Shown: positions 20,871 through 30,938 of the stretch, in pieces
How the letters are laid out: every line of letters begins with the position of its first letter
Position numbering within the stretch: position 1 is the stretch's first letter
Source: Dipteris shenzhenensis
Taxonomy: Eukaryota > Polypodiophyta > Polypodiopsida > Gleicheniales
NCBI GenBank assembly: GCA_047967505.1
Contig: CM106540.1
Strand: one strand, 5' to 3'
DNA: 64,000 bases
Made by a program: the position numbers and the translations under genes
The notes under the pieces: model-generated
The model's database searches: none
Told to the model about the DNA's origin: nothing
What the model saw: only the letters and a program-made list of their open reading frames with translations

Positions 20871-21611
20871 TCTGGTGCTATGAAGTGTTGAATTTGTTGT
20901 CAGAGATATGATTGTCATATATCTCCCGGAATGAGTGGAAGAATCCAAGGTAACAACAGGAATGCGAGTTCCCAAAAACAATGCAAAGGCAAACATGGAG
21001 AAACACACAAAGGCGTTAGATTAGAGCTCCAACGCCCAAGCAATAGCCTCTCTACTTCGAGTGAACTGCAAGAAACCCATGATCAACAACTAGCTAGATT
21101 GGCTAGTTCTTCCAAAAGCTTACCAAGCGTGAGAGCGTCGAGTCAAAAAAATCAAAGAGGAACCCAATCGCATGTTTACTTGGAAATGTTGCGCTACCAA
21201 TCCAAGAGACGTGTTGCACCTCAAAGCTCAAACTCTGCGCCTCAAACTCTTCCCAGCCTCAAACTCTGCGCCTCCAATCTCTTTCTTCCATGCCTCAAAC
21301 TCTACGTCTGGTTTTGATTCACTTCTCTATACCATCTGCATCTCTTGTGGGATCGTAAGGAATCTAGTTTCCCTTCTACAAATTTTGGTTTCACGTTCTT
21401 TCCTTCTACGAATCTGGTTTTCTACGGAAGCAGGCTGTTAAGCTTTTCATCCAAATTTCCAAATCGGCATAGACTCGGCTGCCTACAGTTTCACAAGCTG
21501 TGCCAAATACTGGAATCAGAGAATCCGCTGTAGAAATCCGTCTGCATCTAAGCGTTGAATGCACTGGCAGGAATGCACCGTCAATCATAAGTGACGATTA
21601 AGCACTCTCAA

Positions 21612-21815
21612 CGTTGCATGCTCCCTCCATCTCGCAGGCTCCCTCTGAATACTCTGAACCACCTAAGTCCGAACGCTCTGAATAGCCTAACGCTCCCTGC
21701 TCGTTGATCGGCCTCTCCTCGTTGCATGCTCCCTCCATGGCAGGCTCCCTCTGAATGCTCTGAACACCCTAAGTTCTAACACTCTGAACAGCTTAACGCT
21801 CCCCACTCGTTGCAA
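21612..21815 (+). repeat. 106-bp tandem duplication
   Basis: CGTTGCATGCTCCCTCCAT occurs at about 21613 and 21719, each followed by GGCAGGCTCCCTCTGAAT-like sequence and a CTCTGAA…CCTAACGCTCCC tail. Confidence 0.7.
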
Positions 21816-22125
21816 AATGATGGTTCTTAGAACTCTCTATCCTCCTCTTCACTATAGTCTCGAAGGTCTTTGCTCCTCCTCTCTACTGCTATGACTTCTT
21901 CACCTTGTACCCTCCTTCTCCAAGATCCTTCTATCTCCTCCGGCGGGCTCAGCTCTTACTCCTCTCATCCTCCTCCTCCAAGATCGTTTCGCAAAAGATC
22001 TTGCTTTCTCAAGAGAGCTCAAAGACATCCTCGCCCACAGAGTTCAGTAAAAGCTAAACTTAAGTTAAACTTCCTTTCCTGAAATATCTCTCATCTCAAT
22101 CGCTACACACATCCTTTTTTTAAAT

Positions 22126-22183
22126 CTATTTTCCATGAGAAAGGGTAGCGCGTTGACACGTTAACCTTTCTCATGGAAAGTAG
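22126..22183. repeat. Hairpin HP1
   Basis: Inverted repeat: CTATTTTCCATGAGAAAGG pairs with CCTTTCTCATGGAAAGTAG around the core GTAGCGCGTTGACACGTTA. Confidence 0.85.
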
Positions 22184-22210
22184 ATCAAAATCATTGGGTC
22201 CTCTTTTATT

Positions 22211-22266
22211 TATTTTCCATGAGAAAGGGCAGCGCGATGATGCACTGCCCTTTCTCATGGAAAGTA
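22211..22266. repeat. Hairpin HP2
   Basis: Same arms as HP1 (TTTTCCATGAGAAAGGGC / GCCCTTTCTCATGGAAA), core AGCGCGATGATGCACT. HP1 and HP2 share the 3' flank GTAGATCAAAATCAT and look like an 84-bp tandem duplication. Confidence 0.87.
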
Positions 22267-22506
22267 GATCAAAATCATGTCAATGGAGCTTTACTACTAT
22301 AGAGCATTGGGGGTATACTTAAAACTTTAAAAACTTTTTATAAGCACCTCTCTTTTTGTCTATGCACCTCAAATTGATTTCGAAATTGTGAATCCTTCTT
22401 CTCCTCACATTGTCATCCTCCAATTTTTCAATCTTCCAAGACCTCTCCACTGAGTCCTTAAGCATTTGGAAGAGCCATGGCGTTAAGCATTTGTAAAAGC
22501 ATTTTG

Positions 22507-22570
22507 GATACCCTTTCCATTGAAATGGACAGCGTGTTGACGCACTGCCCATTTCAATGGAAAGGGCATC
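22507..22570. repeat. Hairpin HP3
   Basis: Arms GATACCCTTTCCATTGAAAT and ATTTCAATGGAAAGGGCATC pair almost perfectly; core GGACAGCGTGTTGACGCACTGCCC. The arms differ from HP1/HP2 but still match each other. Confidence 0.87.
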
Positions 22571-22622
22571 TAAAATCTGCCATTGTATATTTCATGTATC
22601 ACCTTCATATTTGAGTAAAGAA

Positions 22623-22710
22623 GAAGCTAATTTTGATGCTTGTGACACCAAAATGGGTAGCGCGTCAACACGCTGCCCATTTCGGTATCCCAAGCATCAA
22701 AATTGGCCTC
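22623..22710. repeat. Hairpin HP4 (longest)
   Basis: 88 bp. The left arm begins GAAGCTAATTTTGATGCTTG and ends ACCAAAATGGGTAGCG; the right arm begins CGCTGCCCATTTCGGTATCC and ends CAAGCATCAAAATTGGCCTC. Few mismatches, mostly ones that keep G-U pairing in RNA. Core CGCGTCAACACG. Confidence 0.87.
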
Positions 22711-22748
22711 TTTTAGGCTTCATAATTGGCTTTTAGTGGGGTGGCATT

Positions 22749-22810
22749 TAGATTCCTTTTGCTTCAAAATGGATAGCATGTGCACTACCTTTTTGGTAGA
22801 AAGAGCTTCA
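22749..22810. repeat. Hairpin HP5 (degraded)
   Basis: A weaker copy: CAAAATGGATAGCATGTGCACTACCTTTTTGG with partially pairing arms. Its left flank (GGCTTTTAGTGGGGTGGCATTT) matches that of HP6. Confidence 0.6.
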
Positions 22811-23006
22811 TAGTTTAGGACATTGACATGCTCCCACACTTGCTACACTTGGCCTACAATAAGATTGGTTGTTGGGATCAAGAATGCTCCCACACTTGAC
22901 CTGCATGGTAACTTGAAAATAAAGTTAGTTTCCAGATCCCAAAGCTACTGTGTTAAGCCATCTTGTGTCAGGTCTTGCTCAATAGTGGCCTTTTATTGGG
23001 GTAGCA

Positions 23007-23080
23007 TTTTATATGCCCTTTTCACCGAAATGGACAGCGTGTTGACGCGCTATCCATTTTGGTAGAAATAGCACTAAAAT
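23007..23080. repeat. Hairpin HP6
   Basis: Arms ATTTTATATGCCCTTTTCACC and GGTAGAAATAGCACTAAAAT pair with a few mismatches and one bulge; core GAAATGGACAGCGTGTTGAC, then GCGCTATCCATTT. The left flank GGCCTTTTATTGGGGTAGCA is shared with HP5. Confidence 0.82.
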
Positions 23081-24305
23081 GGACACTACTAATGTGTGCT
23101 TTCACAGTTGCATTCAACATATACATTTTTAGACGTTTATTAAATATGAATGCTCTTTTGATATAAGATCTCAAAGAGGAAGAGTGAAGTAGATATAAGA
23201 TCGACATAAATGTCATCTATGTAGCTTTCCAGTCTGCAGGTTATTTTGACCAACACATTGTATGCTTTTGATTTTAATCTACATTCTTGATGCCTCAAAT
23301 TAAAGGAGGAACTCCTTGATTTAGGAAAGTTATTGATGGAAGGTGTGAGAGTTTGTGGAATATTGGGAGAAATTCCCCAAAAGATCACCACATGTACATT
23401 TATTACACAATACATGTATATAAATAGTCATGCTTAAGTATTCATAGAAATGTTTATAAGTATTCATAGAAATGCTTATATATCAATATATATATATATA
23501 TATAATCATGTATGTGTGTTATACATTTATTTGTACATTTATTTGTGTCCATATGTTATGTATGAAAATGTCAAGATGTATATATGGAAGTCTATTATAA
23601 ATGTAAACCTATGCATGGAAGATGCAGTCTCTTCCATTAGCAAATGAGTGCTATAAGGGGTTGAGAGTTTAAGGGGTTATGTATGCATATGCAGAGATAA
23701 ATTCATACATAGATAAGTTTATACACACATACGTAAAACTATTTACATGTGTTTTTTTATTTGTACATAGAAAAGGATATGCATACATATGTGAAAATAG
23801 ATGTGTATAAAGATAAATAAAGACATGTGTATAAAGATAAATAAATATGTTTATTCCTTTATACACATCTATGTATAGGAGTTTGAATGTTAGCTCTATG
23901 TTAACTCGTATACACATCTATGTATAGGAGTTTGAATGTTAGCTCTATGTATCAATAATAGTATAGGAGTTTGATTGTTAGCTCTATGTATCTATAACAA
24001 TAGAGGAGTTTGACTATTGGCTCTAAGATAAACTAGACCCTAAATGCATGTGTTCAAAATGATAGTGTAAAGATGTCTTTGGTTAGTGTTTTTATAAAAT
24101 TTAATAGTTGTGCTCACATTGAACTCTTGATCTTCACATAATTTTTTAGAATTTTGGAGAAGAATAGCATGTGCCATGAACAATATATTTTTTCTATAGT
24201 TTGCTTTGCTATATTTGCTCTTGGATTTGATTTTCATTGTCTTGCAATCTCATTTCATATGTGACCAGTGTATGAAAAGGTGTTATTTTTGTATTTCATT
24301 TCAGG
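23081..24305. other. AT-rich non-coding DNA with (TA)n and a 40-50-bp tandem repeat
   Basis: Includes a short (TA)n run near 23.49 kb and four imperfect copies of TATAGGAGTTTGAATGTTAGCTCTATG at about 23874, 23923, 23962 and 24001. Open frames here are low-complexity. It ends in a pyrimidine-rich TTTTGTATTTCATTTCAG just before the next feature. Confidence 0.5.
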
Positions 24306-25139
24306 ATGACTAGAAGAAAAGGTGAAAAGCCTCAAGAGGCTCTGCCTCCAAAGTCAGCAAGAGGAAAGAAAATAGATCCCCCTACCCAATCATCAGTAGG
24401 TGGGATAGAAGAACCAAGGAGTGCAGCAGGTTCTGAGCCGGATACATCCTCTGCTCCAAGAGATGAAGGACCAAGATTAGAGGAGGTTGAGTTGGATGAC
24501 ACTGAAGTGCAAGTGGAAGGAGGAGGTGATGTGATTGGAAAATGCAGGATGCTTGATTCAGAACATTGTCCTCGCATTCCATTATGTAGGTTGATTTCCT
24601 ATGCACGAGTACGAGGACTGCGCGATTATGTGTCTTCACTGAAAAGCACATTCCAAGTGGAGGGCTACCTTCTACAGAAAGGATTTTTCATAGTTTCCGT
24701 TTACAAAAGTGATGGAGAGGAGGTAGTAGTGACAGATGATATGATGGAGAGGTGGTCTCCCACTTGGAGAGATGTTAATGAAGAGTTTGAGAATGACTTG
24801 CTATCAAGTCATGAATTTAAATTTATGTCAAGCACCCCCCCCTTCATCCCTCTTTCCCCCCCATCTCCATCTCCACCTCCACCCCCCACCTCCAACTCCC
24901 CCCCTTTACCCCCTCCACCCCCCCCTTTCACCCCCTCCACCCCTCCCTCCATCCCCCTCACCCCCCTCTCTCTTTCCTCCACCCCCTTTCTTCTCTCTCT
25001 TTCCCCCCCTTCTCTTCTCTCTCTCTCTCTCTCTCTCCCTCGCCAGCCCTCCCCCCTCTCCCACTCCCCCCTGCCAGCCAAGGCGACGCCCGCACAGAGG
25101 CGGCGCCCACCCACAACAACGACGGCGGTGCTTGCATAG
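24306..25139 (+). CDS. Unknown ORF behind a possible splice acceptor
   Basis: 277-residue frame. The first 175 residues look like real protein: a charged disordered N-terminus (MTRRKGEKPQEALPPKSARG, acidic EEVELDDTEVQVEGGG), then an ordered-looking segment (CPRIPLCRLISYARVRGLRD, VEGYLLQKGFFIVSVYKSDG, ERWSPTWRDVNEEFENDL). From about 24830 it runs into CT-rich DNA and encodes only Pro/Ser/Leu. TTTCATTTCAG sits directly upstream of the ATG. I do not recognise the family. It may be a host gene exon or an extra ORF of a nearby retroelement whose true 3' part was replaced by the repeat. Confidence 0.4.
   Translation: MTRRKGEKPQEALPPKSARGKKIDPPTQSSVGGIEEPRSAAGSEPDTSSAPRDEGPRLEEVELDDTEVQVEGGGDVIGKCRMLDSEHCPRIPLCRLISYARVRGLRDYVSSLKSTFQVEGYLLQKGFFIVSVYKSDGEEVVVTDDMMERWSPTWRDVNEEFENDLLSSHEFKFMSSTPPFIPLSPPSPSPPPPPTSNSPPLPPPPPPFTPSTPPSIPLTPLSLSSTPFLLSLSPPSLLSLSLSLPRQPSPLSHSPLPAKATPAQRRRPPTTTTAVLA
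24828..25075 (+). repeat. CT-rich low-complexity tract
   Basis: About 250 bp almost free of G on the plus strand, with C runs and CTCTCTCT. It produces spurious long frames on both strands. Confidence 0.85.
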
Positions 25140-25282
25140 AGGCGGAGCCCGCCTGCAACAACGGCGGCGGTGTCCGTGCAAAGGCGACACCCGAGCCCGC
25201 TCGCGCCAGCAACAACGGAGCCCATCGGTGGCGACGGTGCTCACCTGTGTGCCACGCGGCAGCGGTGCACCCACTAAAACTT
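25076..25282 (+). repeat. GC-rich degenerate repeat
   Basis: Imperfect copies of a roughly 50-bp unit of the form GAGGCGG-GCCCGCC-CAACAACGGCGGCGGTG. It is sharply more GC-rich than the flanks. No gene recognised. Confidence 0.5.
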
Positions 25283-26295
25283 AGCCTTAAGAGGCTAAGT
25301 CTTTAGGCCTCTCTCCCCCTCCCCCCTTCCCCCCCAAAAAAAAAAAAAACCACCAAAGCCACCGCTCGACCCCCAATAGTAAAAAAAAAAATTTAAGGGG
25401 GTTAAACTAACCCTAAACAAACTAATCGTAGTTAGGTTCATAGACATTAGGTCAGGTTAGTTGCCCTTTGGTTAGGTTAAAGGATTAGATTAACTTAACT
25501 ATGGATAAATAAGAAATTAACTTTTGTTAGTTAGACTAACTACAATCAGATTAACTGGTATAGTTACATAAATTAGGTTAGGCTCAGAACCAGTTATAGT
25601 AACTGAGTCCAAACTAACTAGCAGTTAGTGTACAACCCTAGTTAGGACAAAGGTCTAGGACCATTCAGACTTGGCCCTAAAGACAAAAGGGTCCCTAAAA
25701 TCCCCTAACTTTAAAGGTCCATATCTTGCCCGTTTGGAACCCGAATTGGACCCAGATTGAACCACAATTTCACACATGGAAACACCACGCTATGGGGTAT
25801 TTTTCCAGCTAATCCCACACCATTTAGGCATCCATGAAACACGTTAATTTGCACCCCCGTGTGGGTGAATTTTTTGCACTAATTCGCTCATAAAACTCCG
25901 TCGAGACCTCCATCCACAATCTATCTATACCGGCACATAATCCAACTCACGTGGAACAATCCTAGGCACATTTTTAACACGACGGTTCCTACGACACTAA
26001 CGCATATCTAACTCCCTAATAATTTTGACTCCTTTTTTTGGGAACCTATATCACGATCGCTTAAAGAACAAATTGCACCCGGATTGAACCCAGATTTCAT
26101 GCATGTAAAGATCTATTGTGAATAAAGTGTTTTAACGTGTTTAACCATCAAATTTGGGCTCCGGTAGTCATCTCACATAGGCACTGATTTCAACATGCCA
26201 CTTGCTTAGTTTTGACCATTTTTGGGTCCACGAACGTCGAAATCACAATTGGACTTCGCAGTCATATGCACCCACCTAAAAATCACAAATAGGAC
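25283..26295. other. Leader or unknown DNA left of gypsy-2
   Basis: Contains TTAG/CTAA-rich sequence (25.39-25.65 kb), and the motif GGACCCAGATTGAACCACAATTTCA (25.75 kb) with a looser copy GGATTGAACCCAGATTTCATGCA (26.08 kb). It should hold the gypsy-2 5' LTR and leader, but no match to the right flank was seen. Confidence 0.4.
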
Positions 26296-27575
26296 TTGTT
26301 TATGCTCCTGAGATCAGGAAAAAGACTAAAACCTGCCTACTTCCGGGAGCTTTCTTTGACCCTCACTGGTCTTCAAGAATTCAACCTCTCACCATCGACA
26401 AGCAGCATGGAGGAAATTACAATTGAAGAAGCAATAAGTAGCGACGATCAAAGTCCTTCAGAACACATTAAAGAACGACGCAACCGCAACAACAATAATG
26501 GCAGACGACACTTTGGTAAATTGGAAATGCAAAGTACAATGGACGAGGGGACCCCGCCAGGTTCCTTCAACTCTTCGACACAGCATTTTGTGCTGGAGGC
26601 AACTAGTCAAATGAAACCAAAGCCACTTGGTTCCCAATGGCCCTAACCGATGAGGCTTCGAAATGGTACCTTGACCTTCTTGTAGAGGAGAGAGCCACAT
26701 GGGCGCTACTATCTGACCAGTTCAGAAGAAGATTCCAAATAGAAAGGCTGCAAGATGACCCCGCTTTGCAACTCGGCAATATAGACATGCGCAAGAAAGA
26801 AAAGGTCAAAACATACCTGGGAAGAATGAAAAGATTAATAGCAAAATGTGATCCCTATCCAGACGACAAGTACCTCATAGCATGTTTCATATCTGGCCTG
26901 AAAAAATCCATTCGCAAGGATATGAAAAAAGTCAGCAGCTATGCACATTTCAGTGATGCTCATGAAGTTGCAATTAACATTGAGGACGGCATGACTGATT
27001 TTGACAGCGACAATGATGGCTATAAATCAAGTCATCGCGACAAGAAATCTTCAAAGAAGGGAAGCACTTCCCACAAAGATCGCACCACCGAAGACAGAGT
27101 GGAAGCCATGGCCCTAGGAGTAAAAGAAGAAATGATGCAGGCCATCGAGCAAAAGTTGCGTGTCTCTTAGCCACCATAGTACCCATGGAGAGAAAATATT
27201 TGGTGCCCACATTGTATGGCCAACCATACATCCAATGAATGCCCAATCTTGAGGAACAGACTCAACCCACCACAAGTGGCTCAGCCCCCATGCTTATGGT
27301 GCCCCATTTGCAATGCTCCAGGGCATGATGTAAATACTTGCTTCTACAATATGAGGGTAGCACAACCCCGGCCCCAACAATACCAACAGTCGTCGCAAAT
27401 CCTAGTGTACAGACAACCGAGACTGGCACCTAATGCACAAGTGCCCTGTCTCAACCCACTCCCGGTGAGAACACAAGTGCCTCAACTAATGAGGAATCCC
27501 AATCCCCCACAATATCCACAGGCTCCCAATCTTGCTCCAGTAGTTCCGGTGCAACAACTCCAAACCAAAGAGTAG
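26296..27575 (+). pseudogene. gypsy-2 gag
   Basis: Three open pieces. 26296-26646 is the N-terminus. After a frameshift, 26637-27170 holds the retrotransposon Gag domain (ALTDEASKWYLDLL, LSDQFRRRFQIERLQDDPA, KVKTYLGRMKRLIAKC, FISGLKKSIRKDM). After two in-frame stops, 27216-27575 continues in the same frame with zinc knuckles CPHCMANHTSNEC (CX2CX3HX4C, one residue short) and CPICNAPGHDVNTC (perfect CX2CX4HX4C) and a Pro/Gln-rich tail. It forms the capsid and nucleocapsid in intact relatives. Confidence 0.85.
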
Positions 27576-27669
27576 GAACCTTACTAGGCATGCATCCCCT
27601 GAACCTACCAATGCACAAAAGCCCATAGAAGGGGATACACAACGTGACATCAACAATTGGATACAGACG

Positions 27670-28650
27670 TTGGCTACAATAGATAATTGTAAAATAACAC
27701 ATCTAATGTTGCCAGATGTGGATACCCAAATGATACAACTAGAAGCACCAATCTGGGATGATGAATCAGAAGTAGTGGAAATGCCAGTCTTCATGACAGG
27801 CGTCGAATGGGACAACGACCCTGAAGAGTCCATAATAGAAGGCTACGGTGCCGACATAGAGTGGGATCTAGAAACAGAAGCTGATAATGCATCCTTAGAA
27901 GGCCAAGTATTTGACAATGACTTGGCAATCCTACAAGCACTCATGGCCATTGAATTCCCCAAGATTGACCCTCCATCATAATCCAAAGGCAACCGGTCTA
28001 GGAAAAAGAAGGAGGGTGTATAGCGCCACAAGGCCAAGATAGAGCATTACAATGAATTCAAAAGAATGCAGACAAGAGTGGTAGAATTGTACTTAATGAA
28101 GCCCACAAAAGCACCTGAGTCCCCAAATTTTAAATGGGATCCTGAAGGGCTTGAAGGTCTTTGTATGGCCGAAGAACCACTCCTTGAGAGTGCAACTCCT
28201 ATTGAAAATCCATCATTGGTCTCACTGAGCAAAAAACTTAGAAAATTCAAACCCAATGTGAGAATGAAGAGTGAAAAGGTCACCAGTAACAAAAAAGAAG
28301 AACAAGGGAACACAGGTGAATTGGACCAAACATATTACAATGAAGCTAGCAGCCAAGCAAGCACCTCAAAGGGCCATGAAGGCCTAAGGGAAGTTCCTGA
28401 TTACTTTAAAAACTACACCAGAGGAGAAGCAACAATAGCAATGTCTAGGCTAGTCAGGGAATCAAAGCTCAAAGAAACAGAGAATATTGAGGATACCCCA
28501 GTTTATGAAGGACTAACCAAGACAAGGAAACTGAATCTTGCCTTGGATAGTGAAGAAGAAAAGCCAGTATACATTGGTGAACAGCTCACTCTAGAAGAAG
28601 AAAATGAATTGAAAGCATTGCTAATGGAATATAGAGATTGCATGGCTTAG
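27670..28650 (+). pseudogene. gypsy-2 pol N-terminal region
   Basis: Two open pieces in the same frame (27670-27981, acidic; 28066-28650) preceding RT. The second ends with LTLEEENELKALLMEYRDCMA, which is the usual helical stretch before gypsy RT. No DTG or DSG protease motif is visible, so protease is lost, highly diverged, or in a broken stretch. Confidence 0.65.
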
Positions 28651-29640
28651 TCCTACAAAGAAATGAAAGGGATTTCCCCATAAGTTGCAGTACATACCAT
28701 ACCAATAAGGGAAGGATCCAAACCAAAGGTATGTGGACCTTACACGACAAATCCCAAATATGGCACCCATGTCTATGAAGAACTAGAAAAACTATTAGAG
28801 GCTGGGTTCATTTATGAGATCGAGCATACCGATTGGGTGCCACCAATCGTGATTGTTCCTAAAAAAGGCAAGAAGCTCAGAATATGTGTGATTAACTGAA
28901 ACAGTTTTAGAAACGGTAGTAGGATTTGAAGTGTATAGCTTCTTGGATGGGTTCAGCGGGTACAACCAAGTACAAATTGCACCTCAAGATCAAGCAAAGA
29001 TAGCATTTGCCATAGAATGGGGTATTTTTGCATACAAATTCATGCCATTTGGCTTATGTAATGCACCATCTACTTTTCAAAGGGTAATGTACACTGCCTT
29101 CAAGGAATTTCTCAACAAATTCCTACAAGTTTTCCTCGACGACTTGTGCGTACACTCTGAAGAAGTGCTTTAAAAATGCAGGGAGTATGGAATCTCTTTG
29201 AATCCTCTAAAATGTCAATTCTTGGTCACACACGGAGTAGTCTTAGGACACATAGTCTCTTGACATGGGATTGCAACTGACATGGACAAAATAAAGATCA
29301 TCATGGAACTCCCCCCCCCCCCCCCCCGCTAAATGCCAAGGGAATTCAAGTCTTCATGGGACATGCCGGATACTATAGAAGATTCATACTGAAGTATGCC
29401 ATGATTGCAAGGCCCCTATACAAGCTCCTAGTCAAATTCATTTGGACAGATGAATGCGAACAAGCATTTGAAACCCTCAAGTGGAGATTTGATCACAGCC
29501 CCTGTTCTAACATCACCAAATTGGGACATAGACTTTCATGTACATATGGATGGTTCCAATTATGCAGTAGGGAGTGTGTTATGTCAACCTGGCAAACACG
29601 ACAAAGACTACCCAGTAAACTTTGCAAGTAGACAGCTAAA
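28651..29640 (+). pseudogene. gypsy-2 reverse transcriptase and start of RNase H
   Basis: RT entry VYEELEKLLEAGFIYEIEHT and PPIVIVPKKGKKLRICV is followed by loss of the DYRxLN segment, then 28931-29173 with YSFLDGFSGYNQ, FMPFGLCNAPSTFQRV and FLDDLCVHS (F-L-D-D in the catalytic box). After a stop: connection domain, a run of 17 C at 29311-29327, and GHAGYYRRFI at 29356. Frames alternate. Not functional. Confidence 0.82.
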
Positions 29641-29830
29641 TGATGCGGAGGTGAATTACACCACAACACAAAGAGAAGCCTTGGCAATGATCTACATCAT
29701 GAAGAAATTTCAACACTATCTATTAGCTATTGACTTTATCTTCAACATAGATCGTCAAGCCTTATTATATCTTGCGAATCACAAGCCAAATCCACCAATA
29801 AAATTCTATGTATTGTTCTCACCAAGGTAG
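29450..29830 (+). pseudogene. gypsy-2 RNase H, deleted into integrase
   Basis: 126-residue frame: FHVHMDGSNYAVGSVLCQ and PVNFASRQLNDAEVNYTTTQ are gypsy RNase H motifs. The protein stops being RNase H after LLYLANHKPNPP. The following bases read, in another frame, as the late integrase core. About 1 kb of pol (RNase H end, integrase zinc finger and the first two catalytic residues) is missing at about 29.80 kb. Confidence 0.8.
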
Positions 29831-30209
29831 TAGAACCAAGGCATTCTGATTGGGCAAAGAAACTAAATGCAGCCTTATGGGCATATAGAACCACACTCAA
29901 GGTCAATACAGGAAATACACCTTTTCAATTGGTGTACGGCCTTGAAGCTTGGTCCCATTGGAATTTGTAATACCTAGTCTATGCATAGCAGTACAAGAAC
30001 ACATGGGAGATCATGAATCGCTGAAAGAAAAACTCTACCAATTAGAGAAGCACATAGAGACCAGATTAGTTGCCTACCATGCCATGACAACAAAAAACGA
30101 AGAAGGAAGGCGTGGTTTGATAGAAACCCCAAAGACAAAGAAATCAAAGAAGGTGAGCTGGTTCTGCTGTACAATAGCAAAGTCCATAAGGGCAAGCTCA
30201 AATTTCTAG
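29800..30209 (+). pseudogene. gypsy-2 integrase C-terminal core
   Basis: Starts in the motif DWAKKLNAALWAYRTTLKVN and continues TPFQLVYGLEA, then the coiled segment HMGDHESLKEKLYQLEKHIE. This is the end of the integrase core and the C-terminal domain. A frameshift lies near 29.95 kb. No chromodomain is seen. Confidence 0.75.
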
Positions 30210-30930
30210 GTCAAGGACCCTATAGAGTCAAAAAAATGAATCCCATCGGAGCTATGCTACTAGAAACACTGGATGGAGTCTAGTTTACAACAATAATAAA
30301 AGGGAGCTGACTAAAGCACTACTACATCAATATGTAAGCCATCCCCGACAATAATGAAGATTTGGTGGTCCTAAGTCTTCCATAGTTAAGACTAGATTGT
30401 CCCACGAGCACTCACTAGCATATGTACGCCTTCGCACATATAGGTATTTTCAATCGATTTCAACCTAGGGCTCAGAGGTGATGATTGTGTCCTAGTTGCC
30501 CTATGATTCCCTTAGCAAATTAAGCGTATAGGAGGAATGCCTACCTCACTACTCATGCATAGCACACCCACATGTTTCGAGCACCATGAATAAATTGCAC
30601 AAATAAAAGCCCCAAGAAATACTTGTTGTAAATCCACACACACAACACCCTCATCACAAAAGGAGTAAAATGCATAAGCCACTCACAAAAGAAACATGCA
30701 CTCTTGGCACATGACACTATATTGGCACTGTCAAACTGGAACATGATTCATGTGTGCAATGCCAGGGTGAAGACAGTCCAATAAGATGGGAAAAAGGTCT
30801 ACAACGCCATCGACAAAGCAACACCATGCCAAACGGCCTAAGCCTCAACCTCAATAGTCCTCCTCAAACCACCAATCTAAATAAGGACACGATGCAGACT
30901 TACCTACCCAGAGGTCAGCACCAAAACGAC
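30210..30930. other. Spacer between gypsy-2 pol and extra ORF
   Basis: Stop-rich, no recognised domain. Probably the untranslated interval that precedes the extra ORF in this element. Confidence 0.4.
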
Positions 30931-30938
30931 CATGGCTA

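Larger units (their letters stand above)
19856..22125. other. Non-coding DNA with short local duplications
   Basis: No supported gene. Contains a purine-rich stretch (20.06-20.2 kb), palindrome-rich sequence (20.58-20.71 kb), a 61-bp tandem duplication (about 20.76-20.87 kb), CTCAAACTCTGCG repeats (21.2-21.3 kb) and a 106-bp duplication (21.61-21.81 kb). The open frame at 20931-21317 is Ser/Gln-rich without any domain. Confidence 0.5.

Noticed and set aside
20931-21317. 128-residue Ser/Gln-rich frame
   Set aside because: No domain, no splice or promoter support, and it overlaps local CTCAAACTCTGCG repeats.
24809-25284. Long overlapping frames on both strands rich in Pro, Arg and Glu
   Set aside because: They arise from the CT-rich and GC-rich repeats and have no non-repetitive content.
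25390-25650. Telomere-like TTAGG/CCTAA sequence
   Set aside because: The words are irregular and occur on both strands; there is no regular TTTAGGG array.
24828-26295. 5' LTR of gypsy-2
   Set aside because: No sequence here matches the candidate 3' LTR region near 34.6-35.8 kb, and no terminal TG…CA pair or target duplication was found.
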